From assembly GCA_051003795.1 (NCBI GenBank), contig JBPCKZ010000234.1, forward strand, positions 1 to 64,000: a stretch of DNA of 64,000 nt, read 5' to 3'. Below, one piece after another: positions 28,485 through 40,133 of the stretch. The stretch's first letter is position 1. Each line of letters opens with the position of its first letter. This DNA is from JALYXS01 sp051003795 (GTDB lineage: Bacteria; Acidobacteriota; Terriglobia; Bryobacterales; Bryobacteraceae). A program made the translations under genes and the position numbers. The notes under the pieces were generated by a model, which worked only from the letters and a program-made list of their open reading frames with translations, was not told the DNA's origin and searched no databases.

Positions 28485-29753
28485 TTATTTGCCGCCGGTG
28501 ATCAGACGCGCGCCGCGGTTGCGGGTTAGATAATTCAAGAACCATTTCATCAGCACGAGCAGCCGGTTATCGAAACCCACCAGGTACATCAAGTGGATGA
28601 AAAGCCAGGCGAGCCATGCGAGCAGTCCGCTGAAGTGAATCTTCCCCATTTCCGCGACAGCGGCGGCGCGGCCGATGGTAGCCATGCTGCCCTTGTCCCA
28701 ATAGTGAAACGGTTTCGAAGGCTCGTTTCGCAGCCGCTTCCGAATCAGCCCGGCGGCATAACGTCCTTCCTGCATCGCCACCGGCGCCACTCCCGGAAGC
28801 GGCTGTCCCGTTTGATGCGTGAAAGTAGCGAGATCGCCGATCACCAGAATCTCGGGATGCCCCGCGATGGTAAGGTCCGGTTCGACGATCACGCGTCCGG
28901 CCTTATCGAGCTTCGCTCCGGCGCGCTCCGCGAGCATCTTGCCGAGACCCGAGGCGCGCACGCCGGCGGCCCAAAGCACCGTTTGCGCCGCGATGCGATC
29001 CGTTCGTTCGGCGTATTGAACCGTGACGAAGCCCGGATCGATGGCGGTGACGCGGCAATGCGTTCGCGTGCGAACGCTTAAATCGATAAGCGATTTTTCC
29101 GCCGCGGCCGATAGATCCGGGGGGTACGACGGCAGTACGCGGTCCGCTCCTTCAAGCAGCAGAATTTGCGCCTCCGCCGGGTTGATACTGCGGAAATCGT
29201 GGCGCAGCGTGTCGTTCGCAATCTCGCCCAGGGCGCCGGCAAGTTCGACGCCGGTCGGGCCCGCTCCGATCACCACAAACGTGAGCCACGCGGTGCGCTT
29301 CGCGGGATCGGTCTCAATTTCGGCGGCTTCGAATGCGCGCAGAATACGGCGGCGGATCTCGGTGGCGTTCTCGATGGTCTTGAGGCCGGGTGCAAGCTCT
29401 TCCCATTCGGGATGATCGAAGTAGGAGTGCGTGGACCCGGTGGCGACGATGAGCGTGTCGTAATCGAAGCGGCGGCCGTCGGAGAAGAGTAGCTGATGCG
29501 CGTCGGCGTCGAGATCGCGCACTTCCTCGAGCAAGACGCGAGTGTTTTTCCGATCGCGCAAGATGACGCGGATCGGCGAAGCGATTTCACCGGGCGAGAG
29601 CGCGCCGGTAGCCACCTGATAAAGAAGCGGTTGGAAAAGATGGAAATTGCGGCGGTCGAAAACGGTGAGTTCGACGGGTGCGCGCTTGAGCGCTTTCGCC
29701 GCGTAGAGTCCGCCGAAACCGCATCCGATGAGGGCCACGCGATGAAGGTTCAC
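28485..29753 (-). CDS. ndh: Type II NADH dehydrogenase / FAD-dependent oxidoreductase
   Basis: 422 residues from the GTG that overlaps the upstream kinase stop (GTGA). Two Rossmann loops are present: ALIGCGFGGLYAAKAL for FAD and VVIGAGPTGVELAGAL for NADH. RRNFHLFQPLLYQVATG is the typical NDH-2 quinone-site segment, and VLVIGDLA carries the FAD-binding Asp. The C-terminus has a membrane-associating stretch (LAWLAWLFIHLMYLVGF). It passes electrons from NADH to quinone without pumping protons. The overlap with a hybrid histidine kinase is unusual and may couple their expression. Confidence 0.92.
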   Translation of the reverse strand: MNLHRVALIGCGFGGLYAAKALKRAPVELTVFDRRNFHLFQPLLYQVATGALSPGEIASPIRVILRDRKNTRVLLEEVRDLDADAHQLLFSDGRRFDYDTLIVATGSTHSYFDHPEWEELAPGLKTIENATEIRRRILRAFEAAEIETDPAKRTAWLTFVVIGAGPTGVELAGALGEIANDTLRHDFRSINPAEAQILLLEGADRVLPSYPPDLSAAAEKSLIDLSVRTRTHCRVTAIDPGFVTVQYAERTDRIAAQTVLWAAGVRASGLGKMLAERAGAKLDKAGRVIVEPDLTIAGHPEILVIGDLATFTHQTGQPLPGVAPVAMQEGRYAAGLIRKRLRNEPSKPFHYWDKGSMATIGRAAAVAEMGKIHFSGLLAWLAWLFIHLMYLVGFDNRLLVLMKWFLNYLTRNRGARLITGGK

Positions 29754-31303
29754 CCGGGACCCAGGACGTTCCGCACCTTCTCCGCCAGCTGCGCGGCCGT
29801 ATACGGTTTCTGTATGAAGCCACCCAGGTTCTTGCCGGTGAAGCGCCGGATTGCCTCCACTTCGTTGTAGCCGCTGGAGAGAATCACGCGGCATCCCGGC
29901 GCGATCCTTTGCAAGTGCCTCAAGGCCTGTTCGCCGCCCATTACCGGCATCGTCATGTCCAGAAGCACTAGCGAAATCTCGCCCGATCGCTCCTCAAAAA
30001 GGTTCACCGCTTCGCGCCCGTTCTCCGCGAGAACCACGCTATAGCCGTAACGCTCGAGCGCGGTCTTCGCGATCCGGCGCACGACGTCCTCGTCGTCCAC
30101 CACCAGTATCAAGCCTTCGCCGGCCAGATTCCGCGCGGGGTCGGGCGAAGGCGCGCGCGCGGGTTCGTCCGGCGAAGCGGGGAACAGCACTTTGAAAGTG
30201 CTGCCCTGTCCCGGAGTGCTATAAACGCGAATCGCGCCCTTGTGGCCGCGCACAATGCCTTGCGCCGCGGATAACCCAAGCCCCCGGCCCGTGAATTTCG
30301 TCGTAAAAAAAGGATCGAAAATCTTCTCTTGAGTGGCTGCATCCATGCCCGATCCGGAATCGTGCACTTCGAGCTCAACATACTTCCCGGGTTGTATTCC
30401 GTCCGCGGAAAAGTTCCGGGAAATGTAGATATCGTCCACGTCTTGCACCGATGTTGTCACCAACACGGCGCCGTTCTTCTCTTCGCCGATCGCCTCCGCT
30501 CCGTTGATCACAAGATTCATGATGAGCTGCTGAATCTGCGAGGAATCGGCCATCACGCAGGGCAGCTTCGGCTGAAGTTCCAGGCGCAATTGCACGTTGC
30601 GCGAAATCGAAGTCTGAATCAGCGAGCCGATCTCCCGCACAAGATCCGAGATATCGACCGGCTCGACGACGAACCGTCCTTTCCCCGCGTACGCCAGGAG
30701 TTGGCGCGTGAGCCCGGCGGCGCGATGGCTTGCCTGCACCACGTCTTCAAGCATCTTGCGCGCGGGGCTCGAGCGCGGCATGCTGTCGAGAACCAGGCTC
30801 GAGTTGCCCAAAATACCCGTCAACAAATTGTTGAAATCGTGAGCGACTCCGCCGGCGAGCAGGCCGATACTTTCAAGTTTTTGGGTCTGCTGCAATTGCG
30901 ACTCGAAATGCTTGCGCTCGCGCCGGGCCTCGGCTTCCACCAGCTCGCGCTCAATCACAACCGGCAGCCGCGTGAGATTATCTTTCATCAGGTAATCCCG
31001 CGCGCCGGCCCGCATGGCTTCAACCACGATCGCTTCCTGCACCGTCCCGGAAATTACGATCAACGGAATCTCGAGCTGGCGGTCCTTTAAGAGCTGCAAG
31101 GCGCGGGGGGCGTCGAACTCCGGCAGGTAGTAGTCCGAAATCACGATCTGAAAATCCGGATTTTCGAGCGCGCCGGCCATCCGCGCCGCCGTCTCGACAC
31201 GGGTTACCTCCGGATCGTATCCGCCGCGTCTAAGGCTCCGTTCGAGCAGCAGCGCATCGTCTTCGGAGTCTTCGACCAGCAGAACTCGCAGGGGTTTCGA
31301 CAT
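29750..31303 (-). CDS. Hybrid sensor kinase: REC - HisKA - HATPase - REC
   Basis: 517 residues, all soluble. The N-terminal receiver has acceptor Asp57 (VISDYYLPEF) and Lys107. A short coiled linker leads to the HisKA domain with His155 (GGVAHDFNNLL). The ATPase lobe has an N box (MNLVINGAEA), a G1 box (VHDSGSGM) and a G2 box (GRGLGLSAAQGI). The C-terminal receiver has Asp449 (LVLLDMTMPVMGG). No membrane segment and no PAS or GAF sensor are present, so input probably comes by phosphotransfer to the first receiver. The start is 3 bases after the single-domain response regulator gene, which is the likely partner. Confidence 0.95.
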   Translation of the reverse strand: MSKPLRVLLVEDSEDDALLLERSLRRGGYDPEVTRVETAARMAGALENPDFQIVISDYYLPEFDAPRALQLLKDRQLEIPLIVISGTVQEAIVVEAMRAGARDYLMKDNLTRLPVVIERELVEAEARRERKHFESQLQQTQKLESIGLLAGGVAHDFNNLLTGILGNSSLVLDSMPRSSPARKMLEDVVQASHRAAGLTRQLLAYAGKGRFVVEPVDISDLVREIGSLIQTSISRNVQLRLELQPKLPCVMADSSQIQQLIMNLVINGAEAIGEEKNGAVLVTTSVQDVDDIYISRNFSADGIQPGKYVELEVHDSGSGMDAATQEKIFDPFFTTKFTGRGLGLSAAQGIVRGHKGAIRVYSTPGQGSTFKVLFPASPDEPARAPSPDPARNLAGEGLILVVDDEDVVRRIAKTALERYGYSVVLAENGREAVNLFEERSGEISLVLLDMTMPVMGGEQALRHLQRIAPGCRVILSSGYNEVEAIRRFTGKNLGGFIQKPYTAAQLAEKVRNVLGPG

Positions 31304-31306
31304 CCG

Positions 31307-31756
31307 CTATCGTTTCAAAGCGATGGGAACGCACTGGTTCAGCGATAGCCAATACACTCCCAACTGTTTTATGGCTTCCATAAACAAGTTGTAATCGACC
31401 GGCTTTCGAATGTAACTATTGACGCCCAACTGGTAGCTGTTCACCAAGTCCTCTTCTTCGTTGGATGAAGTCAAGATCACGACCGGGAGTAACTTCGTGC
31501 GGCGATCGTTCCTAAGAAGCCTCAGAACTTCGAGCCCGCTAAGTTTGGGGAGATTGATATCGAGCAAAACGACGCGCGGCACGCGCCCCGGATCGCGCCG
31601 CGCGAAGCGGCCCTGGCAAAACAAGTAATCGAGCGCTTCCGGGCCATCGCGCGCGACTTCGATCTCGGCGGAAAGATGGTTCTGGCGGAAAGCGCGCATG
31701 GTAAGCGCCTCGTCGTCGGCGTTGTCTTCCACCAGTAGGATCAAGTCGGCGGTCAT
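31307..31756 (-). CDS. Single-domain response regulator (Rcp1-like)
   Basis: 149 residues, one receiver domain only. The acidic pocket (LLVEDNADDEALTMRAF), acceptor Asp66 (VVLLDINLP) and conserved Lys (SYIRKPVDYNLF) are intact. The LDYLFCQGRFARRD insertion is typical of the Rcp1 subfamily that partners with cytoplasmic or phytochrome-like kinases. With no output domain it probably relays phosphate within this cluster. It shares one base with the stop of the upstream lipoprotein gene and is followed by the hybrid kinase. Confidence 0.94.
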   Translation of the reverse strand: MTADLILLVEDNADDEALTMRAFRQNHLSAEIEVARDGPEALDYLFCQGRFARRDPGRVPRVVLLDINLPKLSGLEVLRLLRNDRRTKLLPVVILTSSNEEEDLVNSYQLGVNSYIRKPVDYNLFMEAIKQLGVYWLSLNQCVPIALKR

Positions 31757-32067
31757 TAGGGACGCTCAACGGGCCTTCGACGATCCGGGCGATCGGCCTC
31801 TTTCCACCCTTCGCGCGCCTCGCGCCCCGCTTCCCGAAGTTTTACGGCCGCTTTTTCGGCCGCTTTCTTGGTCTCGTCGGCAATCTCGTGCGCGGCTCTG
31901 CCCGCCTTCCTCGCGGCGGTATCGACGCCGTTCCCGGCGCGCTCCGCCGCATCCCGCCGCTCCCGCGCGGCCTCGCGTTCGCGCGCGTTGGAATCGCGAT
32001 CGAGGCGCGCGCACGCGCCCGCCGCCATCGTCAGAAGAACCGCAATTAAAAGAGCGCAAAGCCGCAT
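31756..32067 (-). CDS. Small lipoprotein with charged helical tail
   Basis: 103 residues from MRLCALLIAVLLTMAAGAC. This is a lipoprotein signal with lipobox AAGAC, so Cys19 should be lipidated. The rest is a highly charged Ala/Arg/Glu/Lys-rich helix (AREREAARERRDAAERAG, ETKKAAEKAAVKL), likely coiled-coil or rod-like. An ATG six codons earlier is possible but adds nothing. No family is recognised. Its stop overlaps the response regulator start by one base, so it is probably in the same operon. Confidence 0.75.
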   Translation of the reverse strand: MRLCALLIAVLLTMAAGACARLDRDSNAREREAARERRDAAERAGNGVDTAARKAGRAAHEIADETKKAAEKAAVKLREAGREAREGWKEADRPDRRRPVERP

Positions 32068-32116
32068 AATCTCTCCATCAACCATTATGCGCAGGCGCGG
32101 CCGGGCCTGCGACTTT

Positions 32117-33541
32117 TCAAGCCACGACTTGTTTGATGACGGTGCCGCCGGTATCCGTCAACCGCATGTTGCGGCCGCCGCTGTAGTAGGTAAGCTGCAT
32201 GTCGCTGAGGCCCATCAGGTGCAGCACGGTCGCGTGGACGTCGCGCATGCGGTAGACATCCTGAACCGCTTTGAATCCGAGATCGTCGGTCGCGCCGGTG
32301 ACCGTGCCATGCTTTACGCCCGCGCCCGCAAACCACATCGTCATGGCGCGCGTGTTGTGGTCGCGCCCGGCCTTATCGCGGAGATCGGCCGGGTTATCCG
32401 GCGTGCGCCCGAATTCGCCCATCCAGACGATTAAAGTCGAATCCAGAAGCCCGCGCTGTTTCAAATCTTTCAGCAAGGCCGCGATCGGTTGATCGGTTTC
32501 CTGGGCGTTTTTCTCGTGATTCTTCTTAATTTCAATGTGCCCGTCCCAGGATTGGCTCGGCGTATAGAGCTGCACGAATCGAACGCCTTTCTCGACCAGT
32601 TGCCGCGCCATCAAGCAACGTTTCCCGAACGATTCCGTCGTCGCGTCGTTCAGGCCGTACATTTGTTTCGTGGCGTCGCTTTCATGGCTGACGTCGAGCG
32701 CCCCGGGCACTTCGGCCTGCATCCTATACGCGAGTTCGTAAGAATCGAGGCGGCCCTGCAACTCCGGATTGGTCGCGTGCTTTTCGATGAAATCGTGATT
32801 GTAGGCGCGTAGCAGGTCCATCTCCCGAGCCTGCAATTCCGGCGTGACGCTCGCGGGCGGTTTCAGATCGTAGATCGGCTCGCCTTTCCAGCGCAAAACG
32901 GTTCCCTGGTAACTGGCGGGAAGAAATCCGCTGCCCCATTGCTGCGAGCCGCTGAAGGGCAGCGAACGGAAATCGGGCAGCACCACGAAAGCGGGAAGGT
33001 TTTGATTTTCCGTGCCGAGGCCGTAGGTGGCCCATGCGCCGACCGAAGGCCGCCCCGGAATGACGAAGCCCGTGTTCATCAGGAAAACCGCCGCGGGATG
33101 GTTGCCGTTTTCCGTCTGGATCGAGCGCACGAAGGCCATGTCGTCAACGCACTCGGCCAAATGCGGGAAGAGGCTCGAAACGTCCATGCCACATTGGCCG
33201 TGCTTCTTGAACGGGAACGGACTGTTGAGGATCAGACGAGGTTTAGCGAACAAATTCGCCTGGTCCGTGTTCTTCTCCTTGCTCCAGTCCATGACGGTGT
33301 TGTCGAGCCGGGCAAGCGCGGGTTTCGGATCGAACGTATCGACCTGGCTCACGCCCCCGAGCATGGAAAGGAAGATGACCGACTTGGCTTTAGGCGCGAA
33401 GTGGGGCTTCTTCGGCGCGAGCGGATTGCTCTCCATTCGGGCCGCGAACAGATCGCGATTGAAGAGATCCATGAGGGCGAGTCCGCCGACACCGGTCAGA
33501 CTTCCATATAAGAAACGGCGACGCGATTGTTCTAGATCCAT
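32117..33541 (-). CDS. DUF1501 family protein (Tat-exported, sulfatase-like fold)
   Basis: 474 residues. Twin-arginine signal with SRRRFLYGSLTGVGGL. Family motifs: SVIFLSMLGGVSQVDTFDPK, ENGNHPAAVFLMNTG, VRFVQLYTPSQSWDGH and WMGEFGRTPD, then GRDHNTRAMTMWFAGAGVK. DUF1501 proteins belong to the alkaline phosphatase-like superfamily and are almost always paired with PSD1 cytochromes, as here, where the PSD1 gene ends 9 bases upstream. The reaction is unknown; a role in breakdown of complex glycans or sulfated compounds is often supposed. The start has no strong ribosome-binding site, in keeping with coupling to PSD1. Confidence 0.95.
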   Translation of the reverse strand: MDLEQSRRRFLYGSLTGVGGLALMDLFNRDLFAARMESNPLAPKKPHFAPKAKSVIFLSMLGGVSQVDTFDPKPALARLDNTVMDWSKEKNTDQANLFAKPRLILNSPFPFKKHGQCGMDVSSLFPHLAECVDDMAFVRSIQTENGNHPAAVFLMNTGFVIPGRPSVGAWATYGLGTENQNLPAFVVLPDFRSLPFSGSQQWGSGFLPASYQGTVLRWKGEPIYDLKPPASVTPELQAREMDLLRAYNHDFIEKHATNPELQGRLDSYELAYRMQAEVPGALDVSHESDATKQMYGLNDATTESFGKRCLMARQLVEKGVRFVQLYTPSQSWDGHIEIKKNHEKNAQETDQPIAALLKDLKQRGLLDSTLIVWMGEFGRTPDNPADLRDKAGRDHNTRAMTMWFAGAGVKHGTVTGATDDLGFKAVQDVYRMRDVHATVLHLMGLSDMQLTYYSGGRNMRLTDTGGTVIKQVVA

Positions 33542-33550
33542 CTTGATTTC

Positions 33551-35980
<2,430 letters not shown>

Positions 35981-36017
35981 CTCGTGTTTATGTGGATGAG
36001 GGTTATTCTATCAAAGA

Positions 36018-39000
36018 CTAGGCTGCGGCGTTCGATTCAACCGCGGCCTCTGCCGCCGCCGTGAAGTACGCGCAATCGGGATGGTGGAACACCAGGGCGC
36101 TCACGCTCGCTTCCGGTTCCATCATCATGCCCTCGGTCAAATGGCAGCCGATATCTTCCGGCCGCAGCAAGGCAAACAGCGCCTGCTGATCGTCTAGATT
36201 CGGGCAGGCCGGATATCCGAAGCTGTAACGCTTCCCCCGATAGCGCGACGTGAATCGCTCCTGCATCGTCGTTTCCGGTGAATCCGCAAAGCCCCAATCT
36301 TCGCGAATCCGGCGATGCAGCCATTCCGCGCAGCCTTCGGCCGTCTCGATGGCGAGCGACTGAAATCCATGCGCTTTCACGAATTCCCCGGCATTCTTGG
36401 CTTCCTGGGACTTCTCGACCACGCCCGCGCCCGCCGTCACGACAAATAACGCCAAGTGATCCCGCGCGCCGTTCCGAGCCGGCAGAATGTAGTCGCTCAG
36501 GCACAACCCGTTCTCGCGCGGTTGCCGCCCGAAGTGAAATGTGTGAATCGGCGTTTCCCCGGAAGGCGCGAACAGATGCACGGAATTGCCGTCGCGCTCC
36601 GCTTCGAAGAACTGCCAAACGGCCTTCGCCTTCATGAATTTCATGGCTTCGCGCTTGACGTCTTCCACCAGATGAAAAAGCTCGAGCGCTTTCGGGTCCT
36701 GATGCGCGAGCTGCTTCTCGAAGTTCCCCTTGTAACCAAGATGGCGGCCGTAGAGCATGTACGGATTGATATAGCTCCAAACTTCCGTCAATTGCGGAAC
36801 GTCGCGAACCTTGCGATCGAGGTACGGCGCGGAGGGAATGGGAATGTCCGTCCGCACCTTGGCGCTGCGCTTGTCGCTTACGGGAACGGGCGTTTCCAGG
36901 GGCGCTTCTTCGATCACCGCTTCGGTATGCGTGTTCGCGCTACGAAGCCCCTCGCGCTCATTGGGGTCCATGAGCTGATTCATCAGGCGCAGCCCCGTCA
37001 TTGCGTCCTTGGCGTAGCAGACGGCTTCGCCATAGCTTGGCGCGATTTTATTGGTCGTGAATTTCTGCGAGAGCGCCGCGCCGCCCACCAGGATCGGCAC
37101 CCGAATCCCGGCTTCTTTGAAATCGCCGGCCGTGAGCACCATCTGTTGCGCGCTTTTCACCAGCAAGCCGGAGAGGCCGATGGCGTCGGGCTTGTGCTTG
37201 CGATACGCCTCGATCAACTGCTCCGAAGGAACCTTGATTCCGAGATTCACGACCTCGTAGCCATTGTTCCCCAAAATGATTTCGACGAGGTTCTTGCCGA
37301 TATCGTGAACGTCGCCCTTCACCGTGGCGAGCAGAATTTTCCCCCGTGCCGCCGTCTCGGCCTTTTCCATGAACTGCTCAAGGTGATTGACGGCGGCCTT
37401 CATGGCTTCGGCCGATTGCAGCACTTCGGCCACAATCAGCTCGTTGTTGTTGAACAGCCGGCCTACCTCCGCCATGCCGGCCATCAGCGGGCCATTGATG
37501 ATTTCGAGCGGCCCCATGCCCTCGGCGCGCTTGCGATCGAGATCCGGGATTAAACCCTCTTTGGTGCCCTCGATAATGTAATTCGCGATGCGCTGGTCGA
37601 GCGGTAAATCCGCCGCTTTTAGTTTCGTTTTGCCGGAAGCGCCCCGGAAATGCTCGGTGATTGCGGCGATGTGACGCTGGTTATTGGCGGTGCGTTCCTC
37701 GGCGGTCTGCTCGCGCCAATCGGGAATCGGACTGCCGAACTCCTGCCCGGCCGGCGTGTTGAACAGCAACTTCTCGGCGAGCTTCCGCTCTTGCTCGGGA
37801 ATCGACGCGAAGCGTTCCAGCTTCTCGGCATTCACGATCGCAAGATCGAGTCCCGCCTTCGTGCAGTAGTAAAGGAAAACCGAATTCACGACTTCCCGGG
37901 CGGCGGCCGGAAGACCGAAAGAAATGTTCGAGACGCCAAGAGCCGTCTTGACGTAAGGAATTTGCGCTTTAATCAGCCGGAGCGCTTCGATGGTTTCGAC
38001 CGCGCCGCCAACATAGTTGGCATCGCCCGTCGCGCACGGAAACACCAGCGGATCGATGATGATGTCCTCGGGCGGAATGCCGTATTTGTTCGTGAGCAGA
38101 TCGACCGATCGCCGCGCGACGGCCAGCTTCCGATCGCGGGTGAAAGCCTGCGCCTGCAGCTTGTCTTCATCGATCGTCCCCACAATCAAAGCCGCGCCAT
38201 ACTGCTTCGCAACGGGACACAATCGCTCGAACTTCTCTTCGCCGTCTTCGAGATTGATCGAGTTGATGATGCTTTTTCCCTGGCAATACGTCAGCGAAAG
38301 CTCGACCGCGCGCGGATCGGTGGTATCGATCATGATCGGCGCCTGGATAATGCGGATCAGCTTTTCGTAGAAGAGCGGGATATCGTTCATCTCGTCGCGA
38401 TCCGTGCTCTGCAAGCAGACATCGACGATGTGCGCGCCGTTCTTGACCTGCCGTCGCGCGATCTCGACGGCCTGCTCCCACTCCTCAGCCGCGATCAGAT
38501 TTTTGAATGCGCGCGAGCCGATTACATTCGTGCGTTCGCCGACGATCAGCGGGCGGCTGCTCTCATCCGCCTCCACCAGTTCGATGCCCGTGTAATAGGC
38601 GCGGTGTTGCCGTCCGGGAACGAGGCGCGGCTTCTTGCCCGCGGCCATTTCCGCAATCGCCTTGATATGCGCATCGGTGGTGCCGCAGCAGCCGCCGACG
38701 ATGTTCAACCAGCCGTGTTTGATGAAGCGGTCCAATTGTTCCGCGAGCGATTGCGGCGTTTCGAGATAGAGACCGTCTTCGTTCGGCAGGCCGGCATTGG
38801 GATAGCAAGAAACATGCGTCGATGCCATCTCGCTAATCGTGCGGATATGGTCGGTCATGAACTCGGGGCCGGTCGCGCAGTTGAGGCCGATCGAAAGCAG
38901 ATCGGCGTGCGAAATCGAGGTCCAGAGCGCGTCGGCAGTCTGGCCGGCAAGCATGGTGCCCATCGGCTCGATGGTTCCCGAAACCATGACGGGAATGTTG

Positions 39001-39572
39001 CGTCCAATCTCGCGCTTGAGCTGGTCGATGCCGAGCAGCGCGGCTTTCACGTTCCGCGTATCCTGGCACGTTTCGACCAGCAGAATATCGACGCCGCCGT
39101 CGATTAGCGCTTTCGCCTGGTCGTGAAAATTCCGAACGAGTTGCGGAAAGGTGACGCCGCCAGTCACCGTGATTGCTTTCGTGGTCGGTCCCATCGATCC
39201 CGCGACGAAACGCGGCTTGGCGCCCGTGGCAAATTCGTCAGCCGCTTGGCGGGCGAGTTGCGCCGCCGCGAAGTTCAAGGCGTATGCTTCGTTTTCGACC
39301 TGATATTCTGCCAGCACCAACGCCGTGCCGCCGAAAGTGTTGGTCTCGATGATGTCGGAACCGGCGATCAGATACTGGCGATGAATGGTCGAGACGACAT
39401 CGGGCCTGGTCTTGACCAGGTACTCATTGCAGCCTTCAAGCGAGGCGCCGCCGAAATCCGCAGCGGTCAGATGCACCTGCTGCAACATGGTCCCCATGGC
39501 GCCATCGAGCACGAGGACACGGGTGGCGAACGAATCGGCAAGCGCCTGTCGGCGCAGTTCTGATGAGGTCAC
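36018..39572 (-). CDS. metH: Cobalamin-dependent methionine synthase
   Basis: 1184 residues, full-length MetH transferring a methyl group from methyltetrahydrofolate to homocysteine. The Hcy domain (residues 1-320) has zinc ligands in GLNCATGP and GGCCGTT. The pterin domain follows (IVGERTNVIGSRAFKNLI, IMIDTTDPRAVE). The cap and B12-binding domains have the base-off motif GDVHDIGKNLV and GLSGLLVKSAQQM. The reactivation domain ends with RYSFGYPACPNL and the SAM-binding region. It uses a GTG start. No cobalamin or SAM riboswitch is apparent upstream. It is followed 37 bases later by PSD1 on the same strand. Confidence 0.97.
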   Translation of the reverse strand: MTSSELRRQALADSFATRVLVLDGAMGTMLQQVHLTAADFGGASLEGCNEYLVKTRPDVVSTIHRQYLIAGSDIIETNTFGGTALVLAEYQVENEAYALNFAAAQLARQAADEFATGAKPRFVAGSMGPTTKAITVTGGVTFPQLVRNFHDQAKALIDGGVDILLVETCQDTRNVKAALLGIDQLKREIGRNIPVMVSGTIEPMGTMLAGQTADALWTSISHADLLSIGLNCATGPEFMTDHIRTISEMASTHVSCYPNAGLPNEDGLYLETPQSLAEQLDRFIKHGWLNIVGGCCGTTDAHIKAIAEMAAGKKPRLVPGRQHRAYYTGIELVEADESSRPLIVGERTNVIGSRAFKNLIAAEEWEQAVEIARRQVKNGAHIVDVCLQSTDRDEMNDIPLFYEKLIRIIQAPIMIDTTDPRAVELSLTYCQGKSIINSINLEDGEEKFERLCPVAKQYGAALIVGTIDEDKLQAQAFTRDRKLAVARRSVDLLTNKYGIPPEDIIIDPLVFPCATGDANYVGGAVETIEALRLIKAQIPYVKTALGVSNISFGLPAAAREVVNSVFLYYCTKAGLDLAIVNAEKLERFASIPEQERKLAEKLLFNTPAGQEFGSPIPDWREQTAEERTANNQRHIAAITEHFRGASGKTKLKAADLPLDQRIANYIIEGTKEGLIPDLDRKRAEGMGPLEIINGPLMAGMAEVGRLFNNNELIVAEVLQSAEAMKAAVNHLEQFMEKAETAARGKILLATVKGDVHDIGKNLVEIILGNNGYEVVNLGIKVPSEQLIEAYRKHKPDAIGLSGLLVKSAQQMVLTAGDFKEAGIRVPILVGGAALSQKFTTNKIAPSYGEAVCYAKDAMTGLRLMNQLMDPNEREGLRSANTHTEAVIEEAPLETPVPVSDKRSAKVRTDIPIPSAPYLDRKVRDVPQLTEVWSYINPYMLYGRHLGYKGNFEKQLAHQDPKALELFHLVEDVKREAMKFMKAKAVWQFFEAERDGNSVHLFAPSGETPIHTFHFGRQPRENGLCLSDYILPARNGARDHLALFVVTAGAGVVEKSQEAKNAGEFVKAHGFQSLAIETAEGCAEWLHRRIREDWGFADSPETTMQERFTSRYRGKRYSFGYPACPNLDDQQALFALLRPEDIGCHLTEGMMMEPEASVSALVFHHPDCAYFTAAAEAAVESNAAA

Positions 39573-39652
39573 GGGAAGTCACTATTTTACCAGCTTGCGC
39601 GGCACGGGACACGACGCCTGAGGTGGTAGTGCGTTAATGTTCGTTGTTGAGA

Positions 39653-39985
39653 TTAAGAAGTGATCTGCGGTGGATGGCAGTCATCGTCTTTACGCGCGTC
39701 TGTGAATTTTATATCTCCAGACAATAATCTTTTCGCCTCCGACTCCCACTTGCCAAGGCAGTCACGCACTCCAGACATAAGTAGGGGCACTTGGTCAGCG
39801 CTACCTGGCCTAAAAGCCTCTTCCGGACCTTCGGACGGCATCGGGTGTCTGAACTCGATACTCGGGACAGAACTGATAAAGGCGTGCGCCCCTATGATTT
39901 GATTAAAGCGAAGAACTCCCGACTTTCCGTCTGGCCGATCATATAAGTAATAAATGTATGCGCGATCCGGCGATATGCACTTCAT
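39653..39985 (-). CDS. Hypothetical protein
   Basis: 110 residues (MKCISPDRAYIYYLYDRP at the start), unrecognised. No signal peptide or membrane helix; a beta-rich first half (VLRFNQIIGAHAF) and a polar end. A TATACT box lies 9-14 bases upstream of the ATG on the minus strand, which would give a very short leader, and there is no Shine-Dalgarno. Base composition here is less GC-rich than in the neighbours, and the gene stands alone between metH and a divergent receptor gene. It could be a genuine orphan gene or chance; sequence homology would decide. Confidence 0.45.
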   Translation of the reverse strand: MKCISPDRAYIYYLYDRPDGKSGVLRFNQIIGAHAFISSVPSIEFRHPMPSEGPEEAFRPGSADQVPLLMSGVRDCLGKWESEAKRLLSGDIKFTDARKDDDCHPPQITS

Positions 39986-40133
39986 TGCTTCAGTATAGAG
40001 TTACTCCGGGCCGTAAATGCTCTCGGTTACAATAGCAAAATTTTGCAGCAGACATTTAGCGCAAAACCTGATATTTACCCCTACGCCTCCCGATCCCGGC
40101 GGCGTGATACTATTTCGAGCTAAGAAAGGCAGG

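Noticed and set aside
39573..39652. Cobalamin or SAM riboswitch upstream of metH
   Set aside because: Only about 80 bases are available and no B12 box or SAM-type core is visible.
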